Source of the DNA: Heterotrichella gracilis
Taxonomy: Eukaryota > Sar > Xanthophyceae > Tribonematales > Xanthonemataceae
NCBI GenBank assembly: GCA_032358255.1
Contig: JAULBX010002999.1
Coordinates: 79,178-143,177, forward strand
Direction of reading: 5' to 3'
DNA: 64,000 nucleotides
In this document: piece after piece, positions 1 through 13,104 of the stretch
Position numbering within the stretch: position 1 is the first letter of the stretch
How the letters are laid out: each line of letters starts with the position of its first letter
Made by a program: the position numbers and the translations under genes
The notes under the pieces: generated by a model
The model's database searches: none
What the model saw: only the letters and a program-made list of their open reading frames with translations
What the model was told of the DNA's origin: nothing

Positions 1-3000
1 TGCGCCGACTGCAACATCTGCAGCACGTGCATGAGGTACATCTCAAACTTGTCCCCGATGGCCAGCGCAATGTCGCCAAAGCAGCTGAGGATCTGGGGCT
101 TGATGTTGCGGTGCACCGCCTGGCTCTGCAGGTTGGTCATGAGTTGGGACATGATCCGGTCGCAGTAGGGGTAGATCTGCTCCTCGATGGCCCGCGTGAT
201 GTCGCCCAGCACGCCCACAGTGATCTGGCACACTTGCCACTCCTGCGGACCCACAAAACACGCAACCGTGAGCGACTCCTACACTCGGTGGCGTGCCCCA
301 GCGGCTTGCATGGAATGCAATAACCTTGGTGTGCCATTTGCAGCAGAATGCAAAATAAATGCAACAGGGTCTCACTGAAACGGTTTGAGGAAGTATACAA
401 GCTCTGACAAGAAAAGCTTGTATACTACGCAAGCTTCTGCATGTCCAGGAAACTACAGTGGGCAAGCAGGCCACGGCACCCCACCTCGTAGTTTGCAAAG
501 CCCATCTCCAGCACAGGGAAGAAGGTCTCCATGTATCTGCTGAACTGCGCCCCGCAGGCGTACGTCAGCGCCCCAACAGCCAGCATGGCCTCCTCGTGCA
601 CTGTCGCATGCCGGTACGCAAACACCCCCAGCAGGCACTCCATGATCGCATCCGCGTACTGCAGCACCACCGACTTGGAGGCGTCTGAATCTGACAGCTT
701 CTGGATGATGACTTGCAAGCAGCCACACAGCAGCCCCTGCCACACAATGGGATTGAATCAGTACCCAGCCTGTCCTTGAACAGGCGCTTTTCTGCTGACA
801 GAGAGGAGCTAGCAAAGAGGAGGGCATTCCCTTCCCATTCCATTATAATCCTCTATCACCACGAACCCATACGCATTTACCATATTTATACCCTGACCAA
901 AATGGCACCCTTTGGATAATTTGCGCCATCAGTTATCCTGTCAGCACTACGAACAATGCCCAGGTCACCAGCAGCGGCAAGCAGCGCCACATGTGTACCT
1001 GGATCTCGATTTGCCGCTCCCGCTCCTCTGCCGTGCTTGCCTGCGTCCGCAGGGTCTCCTGCAGCTTGCCGATCATGAGGGGGATGAGCTGGGCCACCAG
1101 CTGCAGCGTGTCTGCCGCCGAGGACCGCACCACCTCGTTGATGGCCTCAAAAGCTTGCACTTGCAGCCGGGCTTGCTCGTGCACATCGCAGGGCCTGGCA
1201 GCCTGCAATTGAGTACACCATTTAGTAAGTTATCGCATTATAGTTATTTGCATTCCCGCCAATAGCAAAAGAGTAGTAGCATGCCAATAGGTCCCCCATG
1301 TTTGCACTATTACATGGGCTGGCTGTGCTCCAATGCCCTATCAATGCCATGGGGCATGAACACATGAAAGCCACTGCTTACCGTTTCCAGCAGAGCTTGC
1401 ACGATATCCTTGAAGTAGGGCGATAGTGGCGACGTCGCGGTTTGTTCGGCAAAGCCGCTTGCAAGCTGGCTCAGTGCATAGCAAGTCTTCTCGGCAATGT
1501 GCGGCTCATCTTTGATGCTTTCCAGCAGCGCTTGCACGATCTGAGGCAAGTTCTGTGTTGTCACCACAGATATGCCCTCGCGGTTACCGTGAACAAACTC
1601 AAGAATGCGTCCTGCACAAAGGGACAACGTTGTCAGCAGAGGTGGACAAGCGGCGAGACATTGTTGCAGCCATCTGAATCATGTTTGGTACATCCCAAGT
1701 GAAAAAACCAGGTCCAACCCACCTATGGTCCAAGCTGTTGTGTTCTTGACTTGCGGGTTGGGATCTTTGGTGGCATGGAGCAAGAACCCAAGACCCATCA
1801 CCACCAAGTTCACCAGCTCTTCCACAGCCGGGCCTTCCAGAATGGAGCCAAAGGCAAACGTGGCTGCTTCCCGGTACCGCCAGTCATCTGGAGTGTTGTT
1901 GCGGCCGATGTTGTCCTGCACGCAGGGCGTGTGCATTTGTCATGGCCAGTGCTCAAGGGTGGACATCAACATAAGAAAATAATGTATAACTCAGAAATTA
2001 CTTGTAAAAATAGGACCCAAGCACCAACACGCCGCTGGCAAGCTGTGGCAGGGTAGCTGTGCAGCGTGGGCGGGTACTGCACGTACCTGGACATAGGGCA
2101 TGACCAGTGGGACAATGTCGTTGCCCACCGTGGCGGCCACCAGGCCCAGGCAGGTGCCTGCCGCCATGGACAGGTTCCACAGCGTGTCATCCTGGTCCTG
2201 CCCCTCCTCCTGCTTGGTCAGCTGCTCCAGGAGCATGGGCACCAGCACGCTCAGTGCCTGCTGGATGAAGTGGTGGTTGATGCACGAGGTGTCGCCCTCT
2301 TCTTGGGCCTGGGCGCGCGGTGAAGAACACACATCGGGTCAGTCTCGGCAGCGGCCACAGGGCGTAGGGACACAGGGCAAACATAGGTGGGCAAAGATGG
2401 TTGGTCCACCTCTTTGTGAGAGGTAGCAAAAATGGATGCATATGAAATTGTAAACGGTTTCAGGGCTTGCCTTTACCAGGTCCAACTCCTCCTCGCACAC
2501 TGTGCACCAGAACTCCAGCGCCTGCAGAGCAACCTCCTCCTCGTCCTCCTTGGTTGCCTTGTACGTCAGCTTGAACACCTCGCTCATGTAGGCTGGCAGC
2601 TTCTCATAGTAGTTGGCTGCTGTCTTCACCAGGCACTCGAAGGCTGCCCGCCTGATCTTTGCTGCTGGCGCAAGGGTGCCCTCACACACCATCTGCATGA
2701 TGTAGTTCCTCTCGTTGTCGTTGTCAAAGTTGGTGTGTGCAAACTCCAGTGCGTTGTACAGCGCTACGCAGGCTGTGTATCTGACTTCTGGGTCTGGCTC
2801 GTCCTTGCGCATCCCTTGCACCACCGCTGTCAGGATGTTATTCACCTCCTGCTGCTCCAGGAACTCCTCTTTTAAACTGCCCATCTCCTCGCAGATGTAG
2901 CCCAGGGCCTCCAGAGTGGACTGCTTCAGCCCACTGTTGGGGGGCTGCACCCCCATGTTGCTCAACAGCTGCTGAATAAGCTCTCCCCATTGCTTCTCAG

Positions 3001-3548
3001 GCAGCTCAATCGCTGCAACCTTGGCAACCACAAGGGCTGCCGTATGCCGTGCATCTGCTGCCTGTAACAGAAAGCAGGCTGGCTGAGCAGGATGCTACCT
3101 ATGGGTGGTGCCTCAAGTGACCATTGACCACGGTCCTCACCTGTGTGCCCAGCGTTGCCAGAAGAGCCTGCTTGATCTGCTGCCTCAGCCCAGCATCTAG
3201 CCCCAACCACTGGGTGGTGAGCTCGACCTACGCCATAACAAAGGATGCATCGTAGCTGTCAGGCCAAGCCCCCGCATCAATCACGAAACATAGTTCCCAG
3301 CCCCAAATGGCGCCTACCTTCTTGGCCTCATCCTTGGCGTCGAGCGTGTTCTTGAGTATCAAACCAGCTAGGCGCCGGGAATCAACAGGCTTGTCATTGT
3401 TTGACAGCTCCGCTGCAAGGCTGATGAGGAAGCTCGGGTAGTTTTGTTCCTGGAACTGTTTGAGCTGCTGTTCTGCCTGAGTACGCAGATTCGCATCAGC
3501 ACTCTGTGCGTTCTGTAGGACAGGTGTAATGTCCGCTGGTTGCGCCAT
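1..3548 (-). CDS. KPNB1: Importin subunit beta (karyopherin beta 1), C-terminus cut off
   Basis: Nuclear import receptor: a HEAT-repeat solenoid that carries importin-alpha/cargo through the nuclear pore and is released by Ran-GTP. Nine exons fit in one frame: 3318-3548, 3141-3227, 2477-3061, 2087-2308, 1723-1915, 1382-1611, 999-1202, 485-736 and 1-242. They give about 748 residues; the family has about 870, so roughly the last 120 lie beyond the left edge. The start ATG at 3548 gives MAQPADITPVLQNAQSAD; a GTG four codons upstream is not needed. Family stretches include RRLAGLILKNTLDAKDE in the N-terminal Ran-binding region and CFGDIALAIGDKFEMYL near the edge. No duplicated exon edges were noticed here, unlike several neighbours. 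It is head-to-head with the PLAA gene. Confidence 0.95.
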
Positions 3549-4044
3549 GGGCAACGCCACACTGCAAGTTTCCTTGCAAAGGCCTCGCAGGAGCCGAGGC
3601 TATTCTAGTGCAATCGAAAGCAGGTTGTTTACTCGTATCAAAACTGGCCAGCCATAGTCATATAGCCTCCAATGAACTGAACGAGTGGCTAGGGCTCCAC
3701 AGGCTGCTGGCCACCGTGACAAGCCTCGACAAAGAAGATCACAGTAAAGGAACGTCTTGAAAGGAACGTATTATCACGGTCATTGACGATGTTTTTGTAT
3801 CGAATTGACTCAGGGAAACCCGCCGTTGCCGCCGCTGGTATGCGGCCACGCCACCTCTGGAAATAACCCTGAAATAACAGTGATTTTCCGTCTGTTTCCC
3901 TTTTCTACAAAGCGTCTGAAGCTCACTTCTCAACAGGTGAGACGTAGCCCCTTTCTCGTCTAAAACTGCTGCTCAACACGCACTGAAGCATCTAGCATAG
4001 CGCTCCACAAGCACACCGTTTCACTCTTGGAAGGGCAGCACCTG
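3549..4044. promoter_or_regulatory. Shared 5' region between divergent importin beta and PLAA genes
   Basis: These 496 bases separate two divergent start codons, so they must hold both 5' UTRs and both promoters. I see no convincing TATA box and no ORF resembling a protein. Bidirectional use is inferred from gene orientation only. Confidence 0.5.
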
Positions 4045-7000
4045 ATGGCAGTGCCAGAGTTTCCATGTGGCAATGTGGACTTCCACCTTGTTTCCAATCT
4101 TCGTGGGCACGAGGAGGATGTAAGTTTCTGCCTGTAACCACTTCCCCAGTACCCTCCTGCACCGCATCGGTTTCCATCCTGATCACGCTATGTACTCTGT
4201 GACAAACACTTGACACACGATGGGGTCGTATGAACGCAGGTGCGAGCAGTCTGCAGCTGCCCTTTGGGGATAGTGACAGGCTCTCGTGACAAGTCTGTGA
4301 GGATCTGGCAAGGGACCAACGGGGTATACACCGAGACCACAACGTTGGTGAGGCGGCATGCATGCATATGTCCACCCATGCCCATACAGCAATCTCCAAT
4401 AGGCTACCGTCACAGCTGCGCAACTGTCTAATTTACAATTTTCTCCGTGCCATCAACATAGATCGGACATACAGACTATGTTGTTTCCGTCGCCTATCTG
4501 CCACCAGGCGTTGCACAGGACGTGCCTGGAGGGGGATTGGTCTCAGGCAAGTGGCTCCCCAAACTCTCAACCATTACTTGGACTATCAACACTGTGGAAC
4601 ACTGGGTTAGTTTGGAACATTGTTCCTCAAAAGTCTGTCTTCTGAAAACGCATGGCTTGGGTGGCAATCTCACATGGCTCACTATGCAGGTTCGAGGGAC
4701 AAGACTGTTATTGTCTGGGACGTGGAAACTGCTACGCCTCGGTACACACTAGAAGGCCACCAATACCAGGTATTTGACGTGCTGACCAACCGTTTGGTTC
4801 TTGTTTTCTCTTCTATATCCAACACCTGGCAATGGTGTCCAATGCTATCCTCCGCCTCACACCTCACCTTTGTGCACAGGTGACTTCTGTAGCGGTCAGC
4901 GGAAATGGTGACATCATCTCCGGCTCACTAGACAAGTACGCACCCCTTTTCCCTATCCAACGCTGCGCCCACTGCTATACCTCTTTGCAACCCTTCGTTC
5001 ATGCAGTGTTGCATCAAATGCAGTAGCTCAATGCGTAGCGATGCCCTCCTAACCAACACAAGTTGCCTGGTTTTGGCGCACCCCCACGCTTAATGACCAT
5101 CACTTATTAAATTATGCATCCACTCTCACCACGAGGTTCTATTGGATGTTTTGTTACCCACGGACACCATGACACCAATGGCTGTAAAGGAAAATAATGA
5201 AAAAATAAACTAGTTGCGATAAAGCATTCTTGTATAAAGGTTAATGTAGAAAACGATTTTATATGCCACTTCTTTAAAACACCCCTTGATAGTAGCCCTG
5301 GATGGCCCAGGACTGTGCGCATCTGGCGCCATGGCAAGTGCGCGCGGGTGCTGGAGGGCCACGAGGGGCCAGTGCTGTGCGTGCTGGTGCTGCCAAATGG
5401 GGACATCCTGTCGGGGTCTGGGGATCGCGCCATCCGGGTGTGGTCCCCAGAAGGCGAGTGCAAACATGTGATCACAGGAGCACACACCGACACTGTGAGG
5501 TGCGGAATCCAGTGCTGATGGCGCGGTCTGTGCATGCTGGGGCACAGGGCCGATGGCACAGCGTTTGCATGCTGGGGCATGGTGGCTGCGGCGAGGTTGG
5601 CAATCCAGCGCCAATCGCGTGTGTGTTGCGGGAATCATGGATTGGTGCCCACGATAGGGTGGGGAATCATGAGGGAATCGCGTGTGCTTGCTGCAGCAAA
5701 TCATGGCCTTAGTTAGTCACATGTATTCAGTCACTGGGATCAGCCATGCACATCGTATGTTGGCAATCGCATTCCATGCCAGAGAAGTTGCGGTGGTTGC
5801 CGAGGACGGTTGCATGCACAACCTCAGAAATGAAAAGCTTAAATATGACATGCCACCGTCACTTATCATGCGGTGGCTATGCATGCATCAACCCCCACTT
5901 TGCACCACACGCAGGGGGCTCTGCCTACTTCCAGACATCGGCGTGGTCTCTGCATCACATGACCAAACCCTCACGGTGTTCACCTTTGCTGGGGAGTGCA
6001 TAGCCGAGCTGGTGGGACACACAGCCCTGGTGTATAACGTAGCGGCTACGGCAGGGGGCCTGATTGCCTCCGCCAGTGAGGACAACACCGTGCGTGTGTG
6101 GAGGGCGGACGGGACATGCCTGCAGACGATTGAGCATGCAGGTGGGTGGGTGGGTGACGGGAGAATAGTGGCTGAGTCCATGCAACGAAGTTGTAGTTGC
6201 AACATGGAGATAAGGCATTGGATGTATCCCCCACACGCATGCCACCCTTGCCGTAGCTTCGATTGTGATCCCCCCTTGTGCGCAACTTCATTACTCCCTT
6301 GTACCTCCCTTGTATATGTTTCCCTGTCCCTCTTGTGTACATGCCGCACTTTAGCGTCGGAATCTCAGCATGTGGAAATCGCAGGGTGTGTGTGGGACGT
6401 AGCATTTTCAGGGGAGGACGAGCTGCTGTCCGCCTGTTCAGACTTTCTCACACGTGTGTGGTCAACCTCCCCGAAGAAGCAGCCGGAGGAAGGAGTGGTG
6501 GAGGTGGGTGTCAGGGGTGGACATACACCAGTGCATGTGGGTGGTATTTTCCCTGGAGAAGTGTGGGTAGTGGTTGAAGTTTTGGGACGATGGGATGGTG
6601 GGGGTAGGTGTGAGCAATTCTGAAGTGACGCAGCCGGAGGTGGGGAGTGGAGGTGGCAGAGGTGGTGGTTGCAGCCTATTGCAAACCTTGCACCTGTTGA
6701 GAAGCACACATTTTTCACCTCTTGAATGCCACACCCATTTGTTATCCTTCAGGGTTTAAGGATTACGCTGCACCTGCACCTCTGCTCCACTCGCAACTCA
6801 CCTGACACTTAGCACCCATATGATGTAATCAAGTCGTCCTGACCTTCACCGCATGTTATTGTAATGTAAGAATGCGGCCCACCCCCACCCCAGGAATTCC
6901 AAGCCACCTTGGCGGCCAAAAAGGCTGCCGCCACTGCCGCCACTGCCTCACAAGCCTCTGGTGGTGGCGGGGGCTTGCCTGAAGGCCTAACCCTAGAGGA

Positions 7001-10000
7001 ACCCTCGGCATTGCTGATGCCTGGTGCCAGGGATGGTCAGACCAAGGTCATCCGGGAGGGAGATGGAGGGATCGCCTATTGCTGGAGCGCGTCCAGGTAG
7101 GGTTTTGCGCTAGGGTTTTCGGAGGCAGCGATTGCCTAGAGCTTGGGCGGGACTCATGAGTTATGCACATCTGGCTGCACAAGAGAGCGAGGTGGCGGAC
7201 ATGATAACAAAGCGTATCAAATAAACGAAAATGTCATGTACTATTGGTGGCGCTGCGGCTGCAGTATATGCGCAAAGAGGGTTTTGAACTGACGTGGTTG
7301 TGTCATGGATTTGGTTTATGATCACAATTTCACAACTGACTCATTGTACCCACCCTTGGCGCACCCGGGGGGAGTGGAGAAGATAGGGTAGGTTGTGGCG
7401 TGTCCTAAAAAACAGGGACACAAGGGGCATATGCCGGCAAATCCCAAGTCTTTCCTTGCATGTTACTTGATCTTGCTGTGCCCAAAAACTCAGCCTCTCC
7501 CTCACACTTTACCCACCCTTGACCCACGCGTTGCACCATCTCTCAGGGGGGAGTGGGAGAAGATTGGGGAGGTGATGGCTGGTCCTGGGGATGGGGACAC
7601 CGTGGCATCTGCCCCCAAGCTCCACCTGGGCCAGACCTACGACTTTGTGTTTGATGTGGATGTGGGCGAGGGGGTTCCGCCTCGCAAGCTGGCCATGAAC
7701 CGGGGCGACAACCCCTACTCGGTGGCGGACAGGTTCATAGCGGAGAATGACCTCAACCCTGATTTCAAGTGCGTTTTTACCCTACCTTCAAACTGAAAAT
7801 GTTGAACATCTAGACACTTTTCAAGGAAAGGAATGCATGGTGCATTACTACTGTTGGTGGGTGCATCTGTTCCGGGGCGCTGAGGGGCTGCACCTACATA
7901 TGTTGATTTAGATCCCTAAGTAACTACAGATCAAATTGCAAAGCAAAACAAAACGAAGAAGGAATGAAGGACTTGCTGTGTTTCACACTCATGGCAAATT
8001 GATGAATCATGCTCCTAAACCATGCACGTTTGTTTATATGTGACCTTGTTGCTCCTGCAGGGGCCAGATTGTGGAGTTTGTGCTGCAAAACACGGGAGGG
8101 GGCGCTGCCCTTGCCCCCCTGCCAACTGGCAATGTCGACCCATTCACGGGGGGCGGGGCGTATGTGCCCCCCGCATCTGGCGGATGGGACCCCCAAGCAG
8201 GGGTGACCAACAATGCAGCAGGTATGCAGGCAATCACACATGTGGGGAGGTTTCTGTACGCTATAATCTGCCGAGTAATTGTACATGTAATGTTTAATGG
8301 ACCTGGACCTACGGTTTTAGGGTTTTGGGCTCTGGGAGGGCAAGCTGGACCATGGTTGCCCTGTTGAGAATGGGGTATGTGGTCGCACACGCAGCCCATG
8401 TGGTGCCCTAGACGACCCCACATACCCTCTTCTAGGCCCCTTCCAAAGGCAATCCACCTTGCCTGTCCATGCCCACAGCTGTTGCCAGCAATCTGCAGCT
8501 GATACTGGAACAAGTGTATGGCTATTACGTGGAAGTGGTTATTGTGCGGCCGCCGTCACGTGTGCATGTACAATCGGTTGGCATGGGCTGCCCTAAACCC
8601 TTAGTCGAGCATGAACTTCATGCTGACAACCCCAGACATCACCAGCCTAAGCCTTAATCCCTCTGCAGGCCCCTCGGGTGACCCCTTCACCTCCAGCGGT
8701 GCATATGTGCCGGGCAGCGCGGCCTCCGGCCCCCGCCCGGGGGTGCAACCCATGGAAGTTAGTGTGACAGGAGGCGGGGTGGATCCTTTCACAGGGTCAA
8801 CCGCTGTCAGGCACCGGCTGCGTCATGTGCCACAAAGGTAGGGACTAGGCTTAAGGGGTATAAAATTAACGCTTTAGGGTTTAGGATTAATCCTACCCCG
8901 CCATGACACTGCTCGTGGTCATTGCTTGCATCTGCGCCGCGTGTATGCTTGCCCATCATGCCACTCCCCATGCCAGCCCAAATGATGAGGACACGCATCA
9001 CCCCTGCACAATAGCCTGTTGCTGTACTCACATGTGGGCCTTGTGCCACTAGGAGAGGACTTCAATATGCCGTGATGATCGTAGCTCATGCTGATTCCAT
9101 TCCTGCTTTCTCCCTTTCAAGTATCCCACTCACAGCATTCCCCAGGGCCTTTGTGTACATCCAATATTCTCACTTCAAAAATTTCGTTTACGGCATTCCC
9201 CGTTTCCCAGGGCCTACCTCATCTTTGACAACATGCCCAAGCGGGACCCCATCCTGTCCAAGATCAGGGAGCTGAATGGCAGCGTGGCAGCCACCAGCGC
9301 TGACGTGGCGCTGAGTCAGGAGGAGGCAGGGCAGGCACTGGAGTCGTTGCTTGAAAGGTACGGGTTACGGTTCAAGGGTGTGGGGTTACGCCTGTGTTTT
9401 TGGGGGAGTTGAAGTCACGCACGAGTGCGCAATTGGTAGCTGTAAACCCTAAGCTGTAACCCTACAGGAGTGTGCATTTTTGACCTACTCCATTTATGGG
9501 GGCTCCACACCATTCAACACCCCACCGCCCTGGTACCTTTCCCTGCAGAGTGGTCAGCATTACCACATCTTTCCTTTATTTGATTTTTTTGACTGTCATT
9601 CTCCAAATGCACAGGCTGTCCAGCATTGCGACAGCTGGCCCCCCGCCAGACGCCGAGCTCCAGGTGGCGGTCAAGATGCTGGCCTGGCCCAGGGAGCAGC
9701 TGTTCCCAGCACTGGATGTGGCCCGCCTGCTGGTGCTGAATGAACACATGGCGCGCACCTTTGCCACGTCAGCGGGGATGGTGGGGAGGGATTCGGCGCC
9801 AGGTGAGGAAACAAACTCGGAATTATGCCGCCTGTCCTTGGTGCATGAGGACACTAAAGCGCTGTGCAGATCCATCACACAATGAATTCCTCTATGCAAT
9901 TCCCGTGCAGTTTTTTAAATAATCCCTGCAGTGAATACCCATTGCTGGCCAGATTCTCCCCGCATTTTCAAAACAACTAATATTCTCCAAGCAGGCAGCC

Positions 10001-10925
10001 TGGCCGCTGCCCTTGCATCTGCCGCAGCGGACCCGCCCATCCCCGCCATGCAGCAAACCGGGCTGCGCCTTGCATGCAAATGCTTCCCCCACATGTTCAT
10101 TCATGCAGCGATCATTTGAGCCCCCTTTGTGAAACATAATATACGAAATTTAATCCATTTACCTAACTAAACTATTTTTTCTCCCCTGCAGGCAGCCTGG
10201 GAGGCGCGCTTGCTTCTGCCGCAGCTGACCCACCCATCCCCGCCGCCCAGCAAACAGGGCTGCGCCTGGCATGCAACTGCTTCCACCGGGATCCCCTGCG
10301 CGCCTGGCTCACCACCCAGCTCCCTCCCCTGCTGGACGCCTTCTCCCCCTGCTGCGCCTCGGGCAACAAGAATGTGCGGGTGGGCCTGGCCACGCTGCTG
10401 CTCAACTGCGCGGTGGCGCTGGTGGGCGGTGGGGGTGGGGGGGATGTGGAGCTGCAGGTGGCCAGTGCGGCGTGCGAGCTGCTGGCTGCTGCGCCGGCGG
10501 AGGAGGCGGATACTGTGTTCAGGTGGGGGGTGGGGACGGTGGCTCAGTAAAATGGGATTGTGATATCAGGGGTGTTGACAAACAGAAATTCCATGAACAT
10601 TCCTCTGGGAGTATCCATGGGCCAGCAGTTGAATCCCTCGCACTGCATATATATTTGTTGATCCTGCTCAAGCTAGATAGGCCCTGTTGGTCAGCCATGG
10701 CCCGTTTATCATATCAGGTTTCTCCTTGTACCGTATCAAAATCAAAGTTGATGCAATCGTGCAATGCGCAGGTGCTTGGTGGCGATCGGGACCCTTGCGC
10801 AGAGCGACAAGGAGATTGCCGGCATTGCTGGGGACCTGGGTGCACGACAAGTGGCGATGCAGCTCCAGGCGCAGGCGAGCAAGGTGGGCGAGGCAGCAAA
10901 GGATGTTCTCAGCCTGCTCCAATAG
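4045..10925 (+). CDS. PLAA: Phospholipase A2-activating protein / Doa1 (Ufd3): WD40-PFU-PUL ubiquitin and Cdc48 cofactor
   Basis: PLAA/Doa1 binds ubiquitin and the Cdc48/p97 ATPase and acts in ubiquitin recycling and membrane-protein turnover. Sixteen exons: 4045-4119, 4240-4347, 4462-4546, 4690-4769, 4880-4935, 5311-5499, 5915-6141, 6355-6503, 6894-7096, 7547-7768, 8061-8221, 8669-8837, 9211-9357, 9615-9802, 10192-10522, 10772-10925. They sum to 2544 nt (847 residues plus stop); human PLAA has about 795. Residues 1 to about 310 form WD40 repeats (SGSRDKTVIVWD, SGSGDRAIRVW, ASEDNTVRVWRADG). The PFU ubiquitin-binding domain follows at about 390-500 (YDFVFDVDVGEG, NDLNPDFK), then three DPFTxxxAYVP-type linker motifs and an alpha-helical PUL domain from about 575 that should bind Cdc48. 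The intron after exon 3 starts with GC. Partial copies of exons 10, 13 and 15 lie in adjacent introns. Confidence 0.94.
7355..7395 (+). repeat. Partial copy of PLAA exon 10 start in the preceding intron
   Basis: The stretch around GGGGGGAGTGGAGAAGAT repeats the first bases of exon 10 (7547 onward) together with upstream CACCCTTG-type intron sequence. It has diverged and has no clean AG acceptor, so it is probably not used. Confidence 0.6.
9993..10100 (+). repeat. Degenerate copy of PLAA exon 15 5' end
   Basis: About 100 bases match exon 15 from its acceptor onward (10186-10285): CAG, then a GCAGCCTGG-type start, then codons reading close to ADPPIPAAQQTGLRLACNCF. The copy keeps an acceptor-like AG but has no matching downstream donor, and diverges after the CACATGTTC region. 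Confidence 0.8.
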
Positions 10926-11506
10926 GGGGGTCAACTTGGCAGCGTATGCGCCAGCTTACAGCAAACTGGGGTTGGGACTGGGATGAACTCTGGCCCAGAG
11001 TCTGGGGGCCAATGGCATTGCATATTTACTGTTTGTTTGTGCAGCTTCAGCTAATCTGGTCGCGCGCCCCTGTGTCTGCGCTCAAAACTTGGAATTTTGG
11101 TGTTCTTGTGCTGTACTAGACACCTTCAGTATACATAATCAATGACTGAAATAACCTGTAATAACAACGATCTACTTGCCCCCCCTCTCATTTGGCAACT
11201 GTCTATAGCTATCTATCTGGAAATGATTGGTCTTCTCAACAGCAATGCGTCTGATCAGCACAGCATGCAAAGCACATGGTTGCTGCTGTTGTTCTGTCCC
11301 AGGGCTTGAGTACGTAAAATATGTGCAAAAGTGCTGCAATTGCGATTGGTTGCGTGCTATCCCTCTCCCTCCCGTGTGCTGCAGCCTACTATGCTCCACA
11401 TTGAGTGGGTATCCACTGCCGCATTGAACCGCCAGCGTGGCCACTTGATGGTGCTGCTCAATCTGGGTTAACCCACCAGGGGCGACATTGGTGCCAGCTC
11501 CCTGCG
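10926..11506. other. Convergent 3' intergenic region, PLAA and SYP7
   Basis: The 3' flanks of two convergent genes. A TGTAA signal for PLAA lies at 11157-11161. I found no clear TTACA (TGTAA on the minus strand) for the SYP7 gene, and no other feature. Confidence 0.6.
11157..11161 (+). terminator. TGTAA polyadenylation signal of PLAA
   Basis: TGTAA lies 232 bases after the PLAA stop. It is the usual poly(A) signal in chlorophyte algae; assignment is by motif and position only. Confidence 0.55.
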
Positions 11507-13104
11507 CTAGAAGTTCTTGAACATGCTGACGATGTACACCCCAATGGCCAGCACCACGCAGATGAGGATGATGTCCAGGACGATCTTGCGCGTGGACCGC
11601 ATCTGCGTCACCAGCCCCTTCAGCTTGGCGTTGTTTGTCTTCAGCTCAGTGGTCACCTTGTCCATCTGCAAACACGGTGCTCACCCATAAAACAATACCC
11701 TTAGGGTTTGGGTTTAGGCTACACAAACCCTAACAAAAATGACAAGGAAAAGTTGCTCTGTCATATTCTGTGGATGGGTGCTGTGTAGCATGCTTCATGC
11801 TTCATGCTACTTGATGCTGAGAGCTAGCATAATATGGTACGGTGAAAAAGTTTTACCTTGGCATTGATGTCGTCTATCAAGATGTCATGTTGGTCCAGCG
11901 TCTCACCCATCGCTTCTCCCAAGCCCTTGAGGGTGGATATACCCCTTTCAATGTTGTCCAGCTGCTTGTCTTGCCGGAGCTTGGCCACCTCAAACTCCTG
12001 TAGGTGGGTTTTAACGTGAACTTCTGTCAGTCTGAGGTGTTTGCTCGGCAACAGTGGGTGGCCTCCTTAAAACATGCTCCATCCCTAAAGCAAGCCTTGG
12101 TAAGGCAGTGCTTGCTTACCTGCCTGAACGCCCTAGTTTCATCTGTGTGCTTGTAGTAGCCCTCCAAGTCCTGCCTGGCATCATACTTGCCTCCATTGAT
12201 GTTGATTTGGGTGGGGGTTCTCGAAGAAGAGGAGGCTGTGATTTCAGCTCTCACTGGCTGCACGTTGTTTGGACATCAGGTGTTCATGGTGTTGCATGTG
12301 TGGGTGGAGGGTTACCGGGTTCAAGCAGCAAAATAGTCCCCACTTACCCGCAAAGAGCTTTTGCCTTTCATGTTGTTGATGCCGTCAGGGATGCTGTCAA
12401 TCGCTGCTCTCAACCACTCCATCTGCAATGGCAGGTGTTTGGGTGCTCTTCCAGTCAGAAAGTGGGCTGCACCACTACTAAACATTTGAGGGCAAACAAA
12501 GGCGCATACCCACCTTCTGTATCCTATCCTCAGTGATCTCCTTTGTCACGTTTTTGCCTTTGCCTACCAGCTTTTCAAGCTTTGGCATGCTTGCATCCAG
12601 CAATAGTTGTTTGGCTTTCCTGCAGCCACAAACAGCGCAGAGGTCACAGCCCTGTTCACTCAATAGCAAAAGAGATATGGCAGTGGACAAGGTATGCATA
12701 CCTTAGCTCAGCGTTCATAGAGGCCTTGAGGGCCCTGTTCTTTTCTGTGCTGATCTCCGCTGATCGCTGCAGACAGAGGACTCATCAGTGGTTAGAACTA
12801 ACAGTGCAGCAACAGGTCAACCATTGTGGGAGCCACTGAACCTGTGCTACTAGTTGCAGTGGTACTTACAGCTGTGAGCTCGTCAACCTTGTCCAGAGCC
12901 TCCGTGTATTCATCGGTGAAAGGATCCGTGGACTTTGGCTTCTTGTTTTCTTTGTTGGTGTCATACTTCTCATACCTAGCACCAGAAATGTGAGTTTGGT
13001 GTGTGCAATCCCATCCAACGCTGACCTATCCCGCGTTGAGTGGATGACAGCACTTACTTTGTGAGTATAGCGTCTGCACGGAGTATGATATCAGATATGC
13101 TCAT
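11507..13104 (-). CDS. SYP71: Qc-SNARE of the SYP7 family (syntaxin of plants 71-like)
   Basis: Tail-anchored SNARE for membrane fusion, likely at ER and/or plasma membrane as for plant SYP7 proteins, a family typical of the green lineage. Eight exons: 13058-13104, 12870-12975, 12702-12766, 12514-12619, 12348-12422, 12120-12257, 11857-11997, 11507-11665; total 837 nt, 278 residues (Arabidopsis SYP71 has 266). The start MSISDIILRADAILTKYEKYD matches the SYP7 N-terminus. The middle has SIPDGINNMKGKSS, like the SYP7 IEAIPDG segment. The SNARE motif covers about residues 185-245 (DKQLDNIERGISTLKGLG, then LDQHDILIDDINAKMDKVT), with the zero-layer Gln/Asp region in the first part. A hydrophobic anchor IVLDIILICVVLAIGVYIV follows, with a short luminal tail ending KNF. 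No duplicated exon edges were seen. Confidence 0.94.
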